A stretch of DNA of 64,000 bases, from the NCBI GenBank assembly GCA_040269895.1, contig CP158568.1, positions 1,364,001 through 1,428,000 on the forward strand, written 5' to 3'. Shown here one piece after another: positions 1-9,452 of the stretch. This stretch comes from Ancalomicrobiaceae bacterium S20 (GTDB lineage Bacteria; Pseudomonadota; Alphaproteobacteria; Rhizobiales; Ancalomicrobiaceae). Both the position numbers and the translations under genes were made by a program. Under the pieces are notes generated by a model, which made no database searches, was not told the origin of the DNA, and saw only the letters and a program-made list of their open reading frames with translations. The stretch's first letter is position 1. Each line of letters starts with the position of its first letter.

Positions 1-1
1 G

Positions 2-211
2 TCGACGGCGACCATGATCTTCACGGTCGCGCATATCGTCTCCTACGTCAGCCAGTTCATGAGCCTGCAGCCCGGCGATGTGATCTCGACCGGCACGCCG
101 CCCGGCGTCGGCATGGGGCAGAAGCCGCCGCTCTACCTGAAGGCCGGCCAGACCATGCGCCTCGGCATCGCCGGTCTCGGCGAGCAGCGGCAGACCACGA
201 TCTCGGCTTGA
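2..211 (+). CDS. Fumarylacetoacetate hydrolase family protein, C-terminal fragment
   Basis: Only the last 69 codons are present; the gene begins outside the window. The residues around FMSLQPGDVISTGTPPGVGM are the typical C-terminal signature of the FAH hydrolase family, where the loop helps form the metal and substrate pocket. Family members hydrolyse or hydrate 2,4-diketo acids. The SDR dehydrogenase starts 16 bp downstream and an L-rhamnonate dehydratase lies in the same direction. The likely job is therefore hydrolysis of 2,4-diketo-3-deoxy-L-rhamnonate to pyruvate and lactate, the last step of the non-phosphorylated rhamnose route. That substrate is inferred from context; the family call is from sequence. 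Acylpyruvase activity on another diketo acid is the main alternative. Confidence 0.85.
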   Translation, partial: STATMIFTVAHIVSYVSQFMSLQPGDVISTGTPPGVGMGQKPPLYLKAGQTMRLGIAGLGEQRQTTISA

Positions 212-227
212 AGGTGAGGGCGACGTC

Positions 228-980
228 ATGAACACCATCGATCTTGCCGGTCGCGTCGCGATCGTCACCGGCGGCGCGCGCGGCATCGGCTATGCGGTCG
301 CCGAGCGCATGCTGAAGTCGGGCGCCTCGGTCGCGCTCTGGGACATCGACGCCGGGCGCCTCGCCACGGCGGCTGCGGACCTCGGCGCTTTCGGCCGCGT
401 GACCACCGCCGCCATCGACCTGACCAGCGAGGCCGCGGTCGCGGCAGCCACGGCGGATGTCGTCGCGGCCCATGGCGGCGTCGACATCCTGGTCAACAAC
501 GCCGGCATCACCGGCGGCAACGGCAAGCTCTGGGAGCTCGAACCGGCCGTGTGGCGGCAGGTCGTCGAGGTCAACCTGATCGCGCCGTACCTGACCTGCC
601 GGGCGATCGTGCCGGAGATGTTGAAGCGTGGCTACGGCCGCATCGTCAACGTCGCCTCGATCGCCGGCAAGGAGGGCAATCCGAACGCCTCGCACTATTC
701 GGCCTCCAAGGCCGGCCTGATCGCGCTGACCAAGTCGCTCGGCAAGGAACTGGCCACCGCCGGCATCCTGGTCAACTGCATCACGCCGGCGGCCGCCAAG
801 ACCGAGATCTTCGACCAGATGAAGCAGGAGCACATCGACTTCATGCTGTCGCGGATCCCGATGGGCCGGTTCCTGAAGGTCGACGAGGTCGCCGCCATGG
901 TGGCCTGGCTCGCCTCGGAGGATTGTGCCTTCACGACCGGCGCGGTCTTCGACATTTCCGGCGGCCGCGCGACCTACTGA
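228..980 (+). CDS. SDR-family oxidoreductase, probable 2-keto-3-deoxy-L-rhamnonate 4-dehydrogenase
   Basis: This is a classical short-chain dehydrogenase of 250 residues, the usual family length. The nucleotide-binding motif TGGARGIG is at residues 14-21, NNAG at 90-93, and the catalytic Ser144, Tyr157 and Lys161 are in place (YSASK). It starts 16 bp after the FAH-family gene with a short purine-rich stretch (AAGGTGAGGG) upstream. Placed between an FAH hydrolase and an L-rhamnonate dehydratase, it fits the NAD(P)-dependent oxidation of 2-keto-3-deoxy-L-rhamnonate to the 2,4-diketo acid. The substrate is inferred from neighbours, since SDR sequences alone rarely fix it. A fuconate or other deoxy-aldonate pathway would use the same gene set. 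Confidence 0.85.
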   Translation: MNTIDLAGRVAIVTGGARGIGYAVAERMLKSGASVALWDIDAGRLATAAADLGAFGRVTTAAIDLTSEAAVAAATADVVAAHGGVDILVNNAGITGGNGKLWELEPAVWRQVVEVNLIAPYLTCRAIVPEMLKRGYGRIVNVASIAGKEGNPNASHYSASKAGLIALTKSLGKELATAGILVNCITPAAAKTEIFDQMKQEHIDFMLSRIPMGRFLKVDEVAAMVAWLASEDCAFTTGAVFDISGGRATY

Positions 981-1120
981 TCGGCGGTTCGCCGCTTCCA
1001 GCCATCCCGACTGCCCGACCGAACGCGAAGCCGCGTCCGGAATGCCCCGTCGTGCGCCTTCGCGCGCCCGGCGGGGCGAAAAAGAACGGCAGCGGACCTC
1101 ATTCTCCACGGGAGGAGACC

Positions 1121-2452
1121 ATGACTGCCATTCCGACACCGGCGGACGATCTCGCGACCACCGTCGCCAAGGTCACGCGCCGCCTGCTGCCGTTTCTGCT
1201 GCTGATGTATGTGCTGGCTTTTCTCGACCGCGCCAACATCGGCTTCGCCAAGAAGGCGTTCCAGGCCGATGCCGGCATCGGCGATGCCGCCTTCGCCTTC
1301 GGGGCGGGCATCTTCTTCATCGGCTACGCGCTGTTCGAAGTGCCGTCCAACCTGATCATGCACCGTGTCGGCGCGCGCGCCTGGATGTGCCGGATCATGG
1401 TGACATGGGGGCTCGTCTCGGCGGCGATGATGTTCGCCCGGGGCGAGATGGCCTTCTATGTCCTGCGCTTTCTGCTCGGCGTGGCGGAGGCCGGGTTCTT
1501 TCCCGGCGTGATCCTCTACCTGACCTACTGGTTCCCGAACGCCATGCGGGGCAAGGCGATGGGCCTGTTCTATTTCGGCGCGCCGCTGGCCTTCATCTTC
1601 GGTGGTCCGCTGTCGGGCCTGCTGCTCGAACTCCATGGCAGCTTCGGTCTCAACGGCTGGCAGTGGATGTTCCTGGTTGAGGGCCTGCTCGCGACCATCG
1701 TCGGCATCTGGGCCTATTTCTATCTCGACGATCGTCCGGCCGACGCCCGCTGGCTCGACGCGGCCGATAAGCGGCGCCTCGCGGCGGCGATCGGTGCGGA
1801 GGAGACGCACAAGGCCGCGCACGGACCGACCGGCACGCTCGCCGCGCTCGCCAATCCGAAGGTGCTCTATTTTTCCGCGATCTACTTCGTGATCCAGATG
1901 AGCGTCTACGGCCTCGTGTTCTATCTGCCGACGCAGGTTGCCGGGCTGCTCGGCAAGTCGGTCGGGTTCGAGGTCGGTCTGGTCACGGCGGTGCCGTGGA
2001 TCGCCGCCTTGGCCGCGGCCTTCGTTCTGCCGCGGCTCGCCGATGCGACCGGTCGCCAGCGCTCGGTCGCTGCCGCCACCCTCGCGATGGCCGGCCTCGG
2101 GCTCGGACTGTCGGTCTCGACGGCGTCGCCGCTGATCTCGCTCGTCGCGCTGTGCGTCGCGGCGGCCGGCTTCATCGCGGTGCAGCCGATCTTCTGGACG
2201 TTTCCGACCAGCTATCTCGGCGGTGTCGCGGCCGCCGGCGGGCTCGCGCTGATCAACTCGCTCGGGGCGCTCGGCGGTTTCGTTGCGCCGAACGTCAAGA
2301 CCTGGGCCGAAACCGCCTTCGTCTCGAAGACGGCCGGCCTCTACCTGCTGACCGGCACGACGTTTCTCGGCGCGGCGATGATCCTGGCGATCGGCGTCGC
2401 GGGCCTGCGGGCTGCGGCCCCCGTGGCCAAGCGCTCCGGCGCGGCGATCTGA
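1121..2452 (+). CDS. MFS transporter of the anion:cation symporter (ACS) type, probable sugar-acid carrier
   Basis: The protein has 443 residues with about 12 hydrophobic segments. Near the N-terminus it has the ACS-type [12 protein letters not shown] motif. The start at 1121 is chosen because GGAGGAG lies just upstream; the open frame extends further left, but only through the SDR gene in another frame. ACS members related to E. coli RhmT carry hexonates and deoxy-sugar acids. It lies in the same direction as, and 68 bp before, L-rhamnonate dehydratase. Proton-coupled uptake of L-rhamnonate or a similar sugar acid across the inner membrane is the likely role. The substrate is inferred from context. 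Confidence 0.85.
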   Translation: MTAIPTPADDLATTVAKVTRRLLPFLLLMYVLAFLDRANIGFAKKAFQADAGIGDAAFAFGAGIFFIGYALFEVPSNLIMHRVGARAWMCRIMVTWGLVSAAMMFARGEMAFYVLRFLLGVAEAGFFPGVILYLTYWFPNAMRGKAMGLFYFGAPLAFIFGGPLSGLLLELHGSFGLNGWQWMFLVEGLLATIVGIWAYFYLDDRPADARWLDAADKRRLAAAIGAEETHKAAHGPTGTLAALANPKVLYFSAIYFVIQMSVYGLVFYLPTQVAGLLGKSVGFEVGLVTAVPWIAALAAAFVLPRLADATGRQRSVAAATLAMAGLGLGLSVSTASPLISLVALCVAAAGFIAVQPIFWTFPTSYLGGVAAAGGLALINSLGALGGFVAPNVKTWAETAFVSKTAGLYLLTGTTFLGAAMILAIGVAGLRAAAPVAKRSGAAI

Positions 2453-2520
2453 CCCGCATCTCGGCAGCCGCGATCCGGCACGGACGCGGCTTCCTCCTCC
2501 ATCAACCAACGAGACCTGCC

Positions 2521-3705
2521 ATGACCATGCCGACCATCAAGCATGTCCGCGCCTTCACCGTTCGTGGCGGGGGGGCCGACTATCACGACCAGCAAGGCTA
2601 TCACTGGATCGACGATCACATCGCGACCCCGATGGCGCGCTATCCGGAGTATCGCCAGAGCCGGCAGAGCTTCGGCATCAACGTGCTCGGCACGCTGGTG
2701 GTCGAGATCGAGGCGAGCGACGGCACCGTCGGCTTCGCGGTGACGACCGCCGGCGAGATCGGCGCCTACATCGTCGAGAAGCATTTGGCGCGCTTCCTCG
2801 AGGGGCGCCCGGTCACCGAGATCGAGAAGATCTGGGACCAGATGTATTTCTCGACCCAGTATTACGGCCGCAAGGGCGTCGTGCTCAACACGATCTCCGG
2901 CGTCGATCTCGCGCTCTGGGATCTCCTCGGCAAGATCCGCGACGAGCCCGTCCATGCGATGATCGGCGGCCCGGTGCGCGACGAACTGACCTTCTACGCG
3001 ACCGGCGCGCGCCCGGACCTCGCCAAGGGCCTCGGCTTCGTCGGCGGCAAGCTGCCGCTGCACCATGGTCCGGCCGAGGGCGTCGAGGGCTTGAAGAAGA
3101 ACCTCGAGGAGATCGCCGAGATGCGATCGCGGGTCGGCGACGACTTCTGGCTCATGCTCGACTGCTGGATGAGCCTCGACCTCGATTATGCGACGCGGCT
3201 CGCCAAGGGGGCAGGGGAGTTCGGCCTGAAGTGGATCGAGGAGGCGCTGTCGCCCGACGACTACTGGGGCTATGCCGCACTGCGCAAGGCGGTGCCGGCC
3301 GGCATGCTGGTGACCACCGGCGAGCACGAGGCGACGCGCTGGGGCTTTCGCATGCTGCTCGAAATGGGCTGCTGCGACATCATCCAGCCGGATGTCGGCT
3401 GGTGCGGCGGCCTGACCGAGCTGATCAAGATCTCGGCGCTCGCCGACGCCCATGGCGCGCTCGTCGTGCCGCACGGATCGAGCGTCTACAGCTACCATTT
3501 CGTCGTCACGCGGACGAACAGCCCCTTCGCCGAGTTCCTGATGATGGCGCCGGAGGCCGACAAGGTCGTGCCGATGTTCACGCCGCTGCTGCTCGACGAG
3601 CCGGTGCCGGTCAATGGCCGGATCCGCACCAGCGCGCTCGACAAGCCGGGCTTCGGCGTGCGGCTCAATCCGGATTGCACGCTGGTGCGGCCCTACGCGC
3701 GCTGA
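2521..3705 (+). CDS. rhmD: L-rhamnonate dehydratase
   Basis: This 394-residue enolase-superfamily enzyme removes water from L-rhamnonate to give 2-keto-3-deoxy-L-rhamnonate. The match to E. coli RhmD (YfaW) is recognisable along the whole length: the N-terminal GGADYHDQ and [11 protein letters not shown] segments, [38 protein letters not shown] (a metal ligand region), the [11 protein letters not shown] and QPDVGWCGG strands, [12 protein letters not shown] with the catalytic-type histidine, and [16 protein letters not shown] near the end. The start at 2521 matches the family N-terminus; the longer open frame upstream overlaps the MFS gene and is not coding. It is the last gene of the left-hand operon and gives that operon its pathway identity. 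Confidence 0.93.
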   Translation: MTMPTIKHVRAFTVRGGGADYHDQQGYHWIDDHIATPMARYPEYRQSRQSFGINVLGTLVVEIEASDGTVGFAVTTAGEIGAYIVEKHLARFLEGRPVTEIEKIWDQMYFSTQYYGRKGVVLNTISGVDLALWDLLGKIRDEPVHAMIGGPVRDELTFYATGARPDLAKGLGFVGGKLPLHHGPAEGVEGLKKNLEEIAEMRSRVGDDFWLMLDCWMSLDLDYATRLAKGAGEFGLKWIEEALSPDDYWGYAALRKAVPAGMLVTTGEHEATRWGFRMLLEMGCCDIIQPDVGWCGGLTELIKISALADAHGALVVPHGSSVYSYHFVVTRTNSPFAEFLMMAPEADKVVPMFTPLLLDEPVPVNGRIRTSALDKPGFGVRLNPDCTLVRPYAR

Positions 3706-3804
3706 GCTCCCTGCCTGACCGACTTGGCGCCTGTCGCGGCCCCTCGCGGCGGGCGTCCTTCTTTTTGGGGTCGGCCGTTGGCCGCCCCGGCGCATGAGGG
3801 GGCC

Positions 3805-4764
3805 TCAGACCGCCTTGGCGGCAGCCTCCCGTTCCAGGTCGCGCGTGGTCTCGCGCAGGATGGCGGCGAACAGCTTGGTGTTCTCGCTCGGCGCGTCGCC
3901 GCGGCGGGTGACGATGCCGTAGTTCTCCAGGCTGCGCGGCAGCCTGACCGGCAGGCGGACAAATTCACCGGCGACGACGCCCTCCTCGACGATGGTCTTC
4001 GGCAGCGCCGCCAGCATGTCGGTGTGGCCGACGATCTTGAGCGTGGCATAGACCGAGGTCGTCTCGATCCAGTTCGGCAGCGCGCCGATGCCGCCGTCCG
4101 CGAACGAGGCCTGCAAGAGCTGGCGCAGCGGGCTCATCGGCGATTGCAGCACCCAGGGCTCGTCGGCGAGTTCGGTCAGTTCGATCGCCTCGCGCGACGC
4201 CAGCGGATGCCCGGCGCGGGCGAAGATCCAGATCTCCTCGTCGACCAGCGGTTCGAACTCGAACACGCTGTTCTGCTGCGGATCGATCAGGCGGGCGAGC
4301 GCGAGGTCGATCGTGCGGTTGTTCAGCGCCTCGAGCAGCTGGTCGCTGGTCGCGGCGATCAGATGGATCGTCATGAGCGGCCGGCGCGCCTTCAGCGTGC
4401 TCAGCGCGCGCGGCACGATCGAGCTCATGCCGGCCATCAGCGCGCCGAAGGCGAGGCTGCCGTAGCCGCCGAGCTTCAGGTTGGTGACGAGCCCCGCCAG
4501 CCGCTCGACGTCGCTGACGCTCTTGCGCGCGAAGTCGATCACCGCGCGGCCGATCGGTGTCGGCGTGATGCCGGTGGAGCGGCGCTCGAACAGCGACACG
4601 CCCAGGATGTCCTCGATGTCCTGCAGGATCTTCGTGACAGCCGGCTGAGTGAGGTTCAGCTCCTGCGCCGCCGCCCGCATGCTCTCGACCCGCCCCAAAA
4701 CTTCAAGCGTGCGCAAATGCTTGGCGCGCAGCCTGAGCAGCAGTGTGTTGGAGAGTGGGTCCAT
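3805..4764 (-). CDS. LysR-family transcriptional regulator
   Basis: A 319-residue LTTR. The winged helix-turn-helix is at about residues 15-75 (RAAAQELNLTQPAVTKILQD is the recognition region), followed by a periplasmic-binding-protein-like co-inducer domain that includes LAFGALMAGMSS. It resembles the GbpR/sugar-regulator branch more than the CbbR or BenM types, but I cannot fix the effector. It converges on rhmD and diverges from the ABC transporter gene, with 172 bp between. It is thus placed to control the transporter-apionate unit and possibly the rhamnonate operon. Inverted repeats in the divergent gap are candidate binding sites. Confidence 0.9.
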   Translation of the reverse strand: MDPLSNTLLLRLRAKHLRTLEVLGRVESMRAAAQELNLTQPAVTKILQDIEDILGVSLFERRSTGITPTPIGRAVIDFARKSVSDVERLAGLVTNLKLGGYGSLAFGALMAGMSSIVPRALSTLKARRPLMTIHLIAATSDQLLEALNNRTIDLALARLIDPQQNSVFEFEPLVDEEIWIFARAGHPLASREAIELTELADEPWVLQSPMSPLRQLLQASFADGGIGALPNWIETTSVYATLKIVGHTDMLAALPKTIVEEGVVAGEFVRLPVRLPRSLENYGIVTRRGDAPSENTKLFAAILRETTRDLEREAAAKAV

Positions 4765-4800
4765 GACGGCGATAACCGATTGGAATTAGGCCTGCACGTT

Positions 4801-4840
4801 ATTTCATTTTCGGGAAATGTCCAGTTAGGGCAGACTGCCC
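4801..4840. promoter_or_regulatory. Candidate LysR operator and promoter region in the divergent gap
   Basis: Two inverted repeats lie between the LysR gene and the substrate-binding protein gene. ATTTC-N8-GAAAT spans 4801-4818 and has the short-arm dyad geometry common for LysR sites. A second, GGGCAGACTGCCC, spans 4828-4840. Both are about 100-135 bp from the transporter start codon and 37-76 bp from the regulator start. Their use as operators is inferred. Confidence 0.45.
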
Positions 4841-4936
4841 CTCGTGAACAAAGCACGCTCGTTCAAGAGGCCGTGCGAAAAGGGTTGGAAACTCTGGTCA
4901 GACCGGTGCCGGTCGGACCAGCCGGAGGGATTCCCG

Positions 4937-6376
4937 ATGAGAACCAGTTTCGCCGTGGCGACCGCCACGGCCGTGATCTCGTGGCTCGGCGCCAGCGCGG
5001 CCTTGGCCGAGAGCGCCGCCGACCGCGCCGTCGAGGCCGCGAAGAAATATTCCGGCACGACGATCACCGTGCTCTACGAGGCCGGTCTTCAGCCGCTCGA
5101 TCCGAAGAACTTCTCCGGGCCGATGTGGGAGAAGCTGACCGGCATCAAGGTCAACGTCGTCGAGGCGCCGATCGATCAGATCTTCACCAAGACGATGCTG
5201 GCCCACAAGGCCGGCACCGGCGCCTACGACATCCTGAACGTGATCCCGAACCAGATGCCGGACCTCGCGTTCTCCGGCGCGCTCGAGCCGCTCGACGCCT
5301 ATGTCGACAAGTACGGCTACCGCAAGGAGCTGGAGACGATCGCGCCGGTGTTCCGCGACAACTGGATGAAGGTCGAGGGCAAGATCTACGGTCTGCCGGA
5401 CGATGGCGACGCGCTGATCCTCTATTACCGCAAGGACGTTTTCGATAACGCCGACAACAAGGCGGCGTTCAAGGCCAAGTACGGCTACGATCTCGCGCCG
5501 CCGAAGACGTGGAAGCAGTTCTACGAGATCACCCAGTTCATTACCGAGAAGTTCGGCCCGACCATGTACGGCGCCGGCATGCTGCGGCAGCCCGGCAATG
5601 CGCAGTACATGTTCCAGGAGCGCTTCCGCGTCGAGGGCGGCAAGTTCTTCGATCCGGAGACGATGAAGGCGACCGTCAATTCGCCGATCGGCGTCAAGGT
5701 GTTCGAGGCCATGCGCGCCGAGAACAAGCTGATGCCGCCGGGCGTCGAGCAGTGGGGCTTCATCGAGGCGTTCAACGCCTTCCTGTCCGGCCAGATCGCC
5801 ATGACGATCTCCTGGCCGCCGGTCGGCCGCTGGGCCGCCGGCTACGGCAAGGGCACCGAGGCGCTGTCGTGGATCCCGGAGACCAAGGTGGTCGACAAGG
5901 TCGGCTATGCGCTGCCGCCGGGCGGCCATCCGGAACTCGCGGTCGGCTTCTCGCTGTCGGTTTCTGCGGACAGCAAGAACAAGGAAGCGGCCTATCTGTT
6001 CATGCAGTGGCTGAACAGTGAGGACATCTCGGTCCAGCGCGTGCAGCTGCCCTACACGCTGCGTGACCCGTTCCGCGCCAACCACTATTCGAGCGCCGAA
6101 TACCGCGGACGCTGGAAGGATGCGCCGGCCTATCTCGACACGCTGAAGCTCGCCGGCGAGACCGGCATGCTCGACCTGTCGCTGATCCAGACCGACCGTT
6201 ACGAGGAAGCCCTGCGCCAGGCGATCAGCCGGCTGTGGGCGGGCGAGGACGCCAAGAAGATCCTCGACGATCTCGCCGCGCAGTGGGACCAGCTGACCGA
6301 TCGCATCGGCCGCGACAAGCAGAAGCGCGCCTATCTCGACTGGTCGAAGAAGCCCAACGCCTATCCGGCGCCCTGA
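4937..6376 (+). CDS. ABC transporter substrate-binding protein, family 1 (sugar type)
   Basis: The 479-residue periplasmic protein begins with a Sec signal peptide (MRTSFAVATATAVISWLGA, cleavage after a signal ending near ASAALA). It continues with a MalE-like fold: TITVLYEAGLQPLD, a KLTGIKVNVVEAP segment and YYRKDVFDN. The start at 4937 has GGAGGGA upstream; an in-frame ATG at 4844 would put 31 non-signal residues ahead of the signal peptide and is rejected. It is the first gene of an eight-gene unit ending with the apionate enzymes, and a hairpin follows its stop codon. The ligand is probably a sugar or sugar acid feeding that pathway (apiose, apionate or an apioside), by context only. Confidence 0.88.
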   Translation: MRTSFAVATATAVISWLGASAALAESAADRAVEAAKKYSGTTITVLYEAGLQPLDPKNFSGPMWEKLTGIKVNVVEAPIDQIFTKTMLAHKAGTGAYDILNVIPNQMPDLAFSGALEPLDAYVDKYGYRKELETIAPVFRDNWMKVEGKIYGLPDDGDALILYYRKDVFDNADNKAAFKAKYGYDLAPPKTWKQFYEITQFITEKFGPTMYGAGMLRQPGNAQYMFQERFRVEGGKFFDPETMKATVNSPIGVKVFEAMRAENKLMPPGVEQWGFIEAFNAFLSGQIAMTISWPPVGRWAAGYGKGTEALSWIPETKVVDKVGYALPPGGHPELAVGFSLSVSADSKNKEAAYLFMQWLNSEDISVQRVQLPYTLRDPFRANHYSSAEYRGRWKDAPAYLDTLKLAGETGMLDLSLIQTDRYEEALRQAISRLWAGEDAKKILDDLAAQWDQLTDRIGRDKQKRAYLDWSKKPNAYPAP

Positions 6377-6391
6377 GGCGATCCCGACATG

Positions 6392-6422
6392 GGGTCTCCG
6401 CCGGCCGCTCCGGCGGGGGCCC
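6392..6422 (+). terminator. Intra-operon hairpin after the binding-protein gene
   Basis: Two 13-nt arms (6392-6404 and 6410-6422) pair along their full length, with two G-U pairs and a 5-nt loop. A short pyrimidine-rich stretch follows. Hairpins at this point in sugar ABC operons usually stabilise the binding-protein mRNA or partly terminate transcription, giving more binding protein than permease. The role here is inferred. Confidence 0.55.
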
Positions 6423-6574
6423 TTCTTCCCTGAAGACATGATCGCTCGATCCTGGCCGGCCGGGTCGCCGCCGACCGGATCGCCGCCCCCGCCGCATCGC
6501 GGACGTCCGTCCGTGGCCGGGTTCATTCGCGCGGTCCGCGCGTTGCGGCCGCCCATTTCGCCGAGGATCTTCCC

Positions 6575-7489
6575 TTGCAAGCGACACCCGAGACGATGCC
6601 GCTCCGGATCGCGCGGCGCCGGCCGTCCGGCCATGCGGCCCTGCGCTACGGCCTCGTCGCGCCGGCCGTGTTCATCCTGCTGCTGATCGGCCTCTATCCG
6701 TTCGTGAAGCTGCTCGTCACCAGCGTCCAGAACATCTCGATGATGGACGACGACACGAGCTTCCAGGGCCTGATGCAGTTCCAGCGCCTCGCCGGCGACG
6801 GGCGGCTCTGGTGGTCGCTCGTCCGGACGCTCCTGTTCGCTGCGGTCGCGCTGCCGCTCGAGCTCCTGTTCGGCTTCGTGCTGGCGTTGATGTTCCTCGG
6901 CCGCGTGCCGCTGCGCCAGCTCTTCATCGGCATCATCCTGATGCCGACCATCATCTCGCCGATCGTCGCCGGCTCGACCTGGCGGCTGATGTTCGATCAG
7001 CGCTTCGGGCCGATCAACCAGATGATCGGCTGGGTCGCCGGCGCCGACTTCAAGCTCTTGTGGACCATCGATCCGACCTTCGTCTGGCCGGCGGTGATGG
7101 TCGCCGAGGTCTGGCAGTGGACGCCCTTCATGTTCCTGCTGCTGCTCGCGGCGCTGTCGAACCTCGATCGCGAGCAGCTCGAATCCGCCGCGCTCGACGG
7201 CGCGCCGATCACCATGGTGTTCCGTCGCATCGTGCTGCCGGCGATCCTGCCGGTCATGTTCATCGCGATCCTGATCCGCGCGCTCGATCTGGTCCGCGTC
7301 TTCGACGTGATCTGGACCATGACGCAGGGCGGGCCGGGCACGATGACCGAGACGCTGTCGATCTATGCCTATCAGCTGGCGTTCCGCGAGTTCGACGTCA
7401 GCTATTCGGCGGCGATCGCGCTCCTGGTGATCGTGGTGCTGACCGCGCTCGTGATGTGGGTTCTCTCCCGGGTGGAGGTCGCGCGATGA
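6575..7489 (+). CDS. Sugar ABC transporter permease (MalF/UgpA type)
   Basis: A 304-residue inner-membrane permease with six predicted membrane spans starting at about residue 25 (LVAPAVFILLLIGLYPFVKL). The EAA-type loop (ESAALDGAPITMVFRRIVLP) contacts the ATPase. The TTG at 6575 is taken as start because CGAGGA sits at a good distance upstream; the ATG at 6596 lacks a ribosome-binding site but would cost only seven residues. The gene overlaps the next permease by four bases. About 200 bp separate it from the binding-protein gene. Confidence 0.87.
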   Translation: MQATPETMPLRIARRRPSGHAALRYGLVAPAVFILLLIGLYPFVKLLVTSVQNISMMDDDTSFQGLMQFQRLAGDGRLWWSLVRTLLFAAVALPLELLFGFVLALMFLGRVPLRQLFIGIILMPTIISPIVAGSTWRLMFDQRFGPINQMIGWVAGADFKLLWTIDPTFVWPAVMVAEVWQWTPFMFLLLLAALSNLDREQLESAALDGAPITMVFRRIVLPAILPVMFIAILIRALDLVRVFDVIWTMTQGGPGTMTETLSIYAYQLAFREFDVSYSAAIALLVIVVLTALVMWVLSRVEVAR

Positions 7490-8313
7490 AGAACTGGGAA
7501 CGCGGCTGGCGCCATGGCCTGCGGATCGCGGCGATCGTCCTCGCCGCCGTCATGTTCGCCTTTCCGATCTACTGGCTCGCCGCCATTTCGGTGAAGTCGC
7601 CGGACGAGGTCTTCGCCTATCCGCCGGTGTGGGTGCCCGCGCATCCGCAGCTGTCGAGCTACATCACGCTGTTCCGCGACGGCGACGTCGTCTCGATCCT
7701 GAACAGCCTGATCGCGGCGACCGGCAGCACCGTGCTCGCGGTCGTGCTCGGGTCCGCGGCGGCCTATTCGATCGTGCGCTACAAGACCGGCGGCTCGCAC
7801 CTGACCACCTGGATCATCTCTCAGCGCATGGTGCCGCCGATCACGATCGCCTTTCCGGTGTTCCTGCTGTTCACCGGCGCGAAGCTCGTCGACACGCACG
7901 TCGGCCTGATCATCCTCTACACGGCGTTCAACCTGCCGTACGTGATCTGGATGATGCGCGGCTACATCCAGGAAGTGCCGATCGAGCTCGAGCAGAGCGC
8001 CATGATCGACGGCCTGTCGCGCTGGCAGGTGCTGCCGAAGGTGGTGCTGCCGATGGTCAAGGGCGGCCTGTTCGCGACCGCCGTGTTCACCTTCCTGTTC
8101 GCCTGGAACGAGTTCCTGTTCGCCCTGGTGCTGACCCGCTCCGAGGTCGTCACCTATCCGGTCCAGGTCACGGGCTATTTCGGTTCGCAGTCGACGTTCT
8201 GGTCGAAGATCGGCGCCATGAGCATGCTCGGGCTCATCCCGATCGCGATCGTCGTCGGCACCATGCAGCGCTTCATCGTGCGCGGCATTTCCATGGGCGC
8301 GGTCAAGGGCTGA
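7486..8313 (+). CDS. Sugar ABC transporter permease (MalG/UgpE type)
   Basis: A 275-residue second permease with six spans (first at about residues 12-35, IAAIVLAAVMFAFPIYWLAA). The EAA loop (EQSAMIDGLSRWQVLPKVVL) is near residue 170, and AWNEFLFALVLT is typical of CUT1 permeases. The ATG at 7486 overlaps the stop of the preceding permease (ATGA), so the two are translationally coupled. It forms the channel heterodimer with its neighbour. Confidence 0.9.
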   Translation: MKNWERGWRHGLRIAAIVLAAVMFAFPIYWLAAISVKSPDEVFAYPPVWVPAHPQLSSYITLFRDGDVVSILNSLIAATGSTVLAVVLGSAAAYSIVRYKTGGSHLTTWIISQRMVPPITIAFPVFLLFTGAKLVDTHVGLIILYTAFNLPYVIWMMRGYIQEVPIELEQSAMIDGLSRWQVLPKVVLPMVKGGLFATAVFTFLFAWNEFLFALVLTRSEVVTYPVQVTGYFGSQSTFWSKIGAMSMLGLIPIAIVVGTMQRFIVRGISMGAVKG

Positions 8314-8350
8314 CCGGCGCCGGAACAACGATCTCCGAGGTACTTGGGCG

Positions 8351-9448
<1,098 letters not shown>

Positions 9449-9452
9449 TCCC

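Noticed and set aside
4844-4936. Upstream start extending the ABC binding protein by 31 residues
   Set aside because: It would bury the signal peptide behind a charged, Trp-rich segment. The ATG at 4937 has a clear ribosome-binding site and starts the signal peptide.
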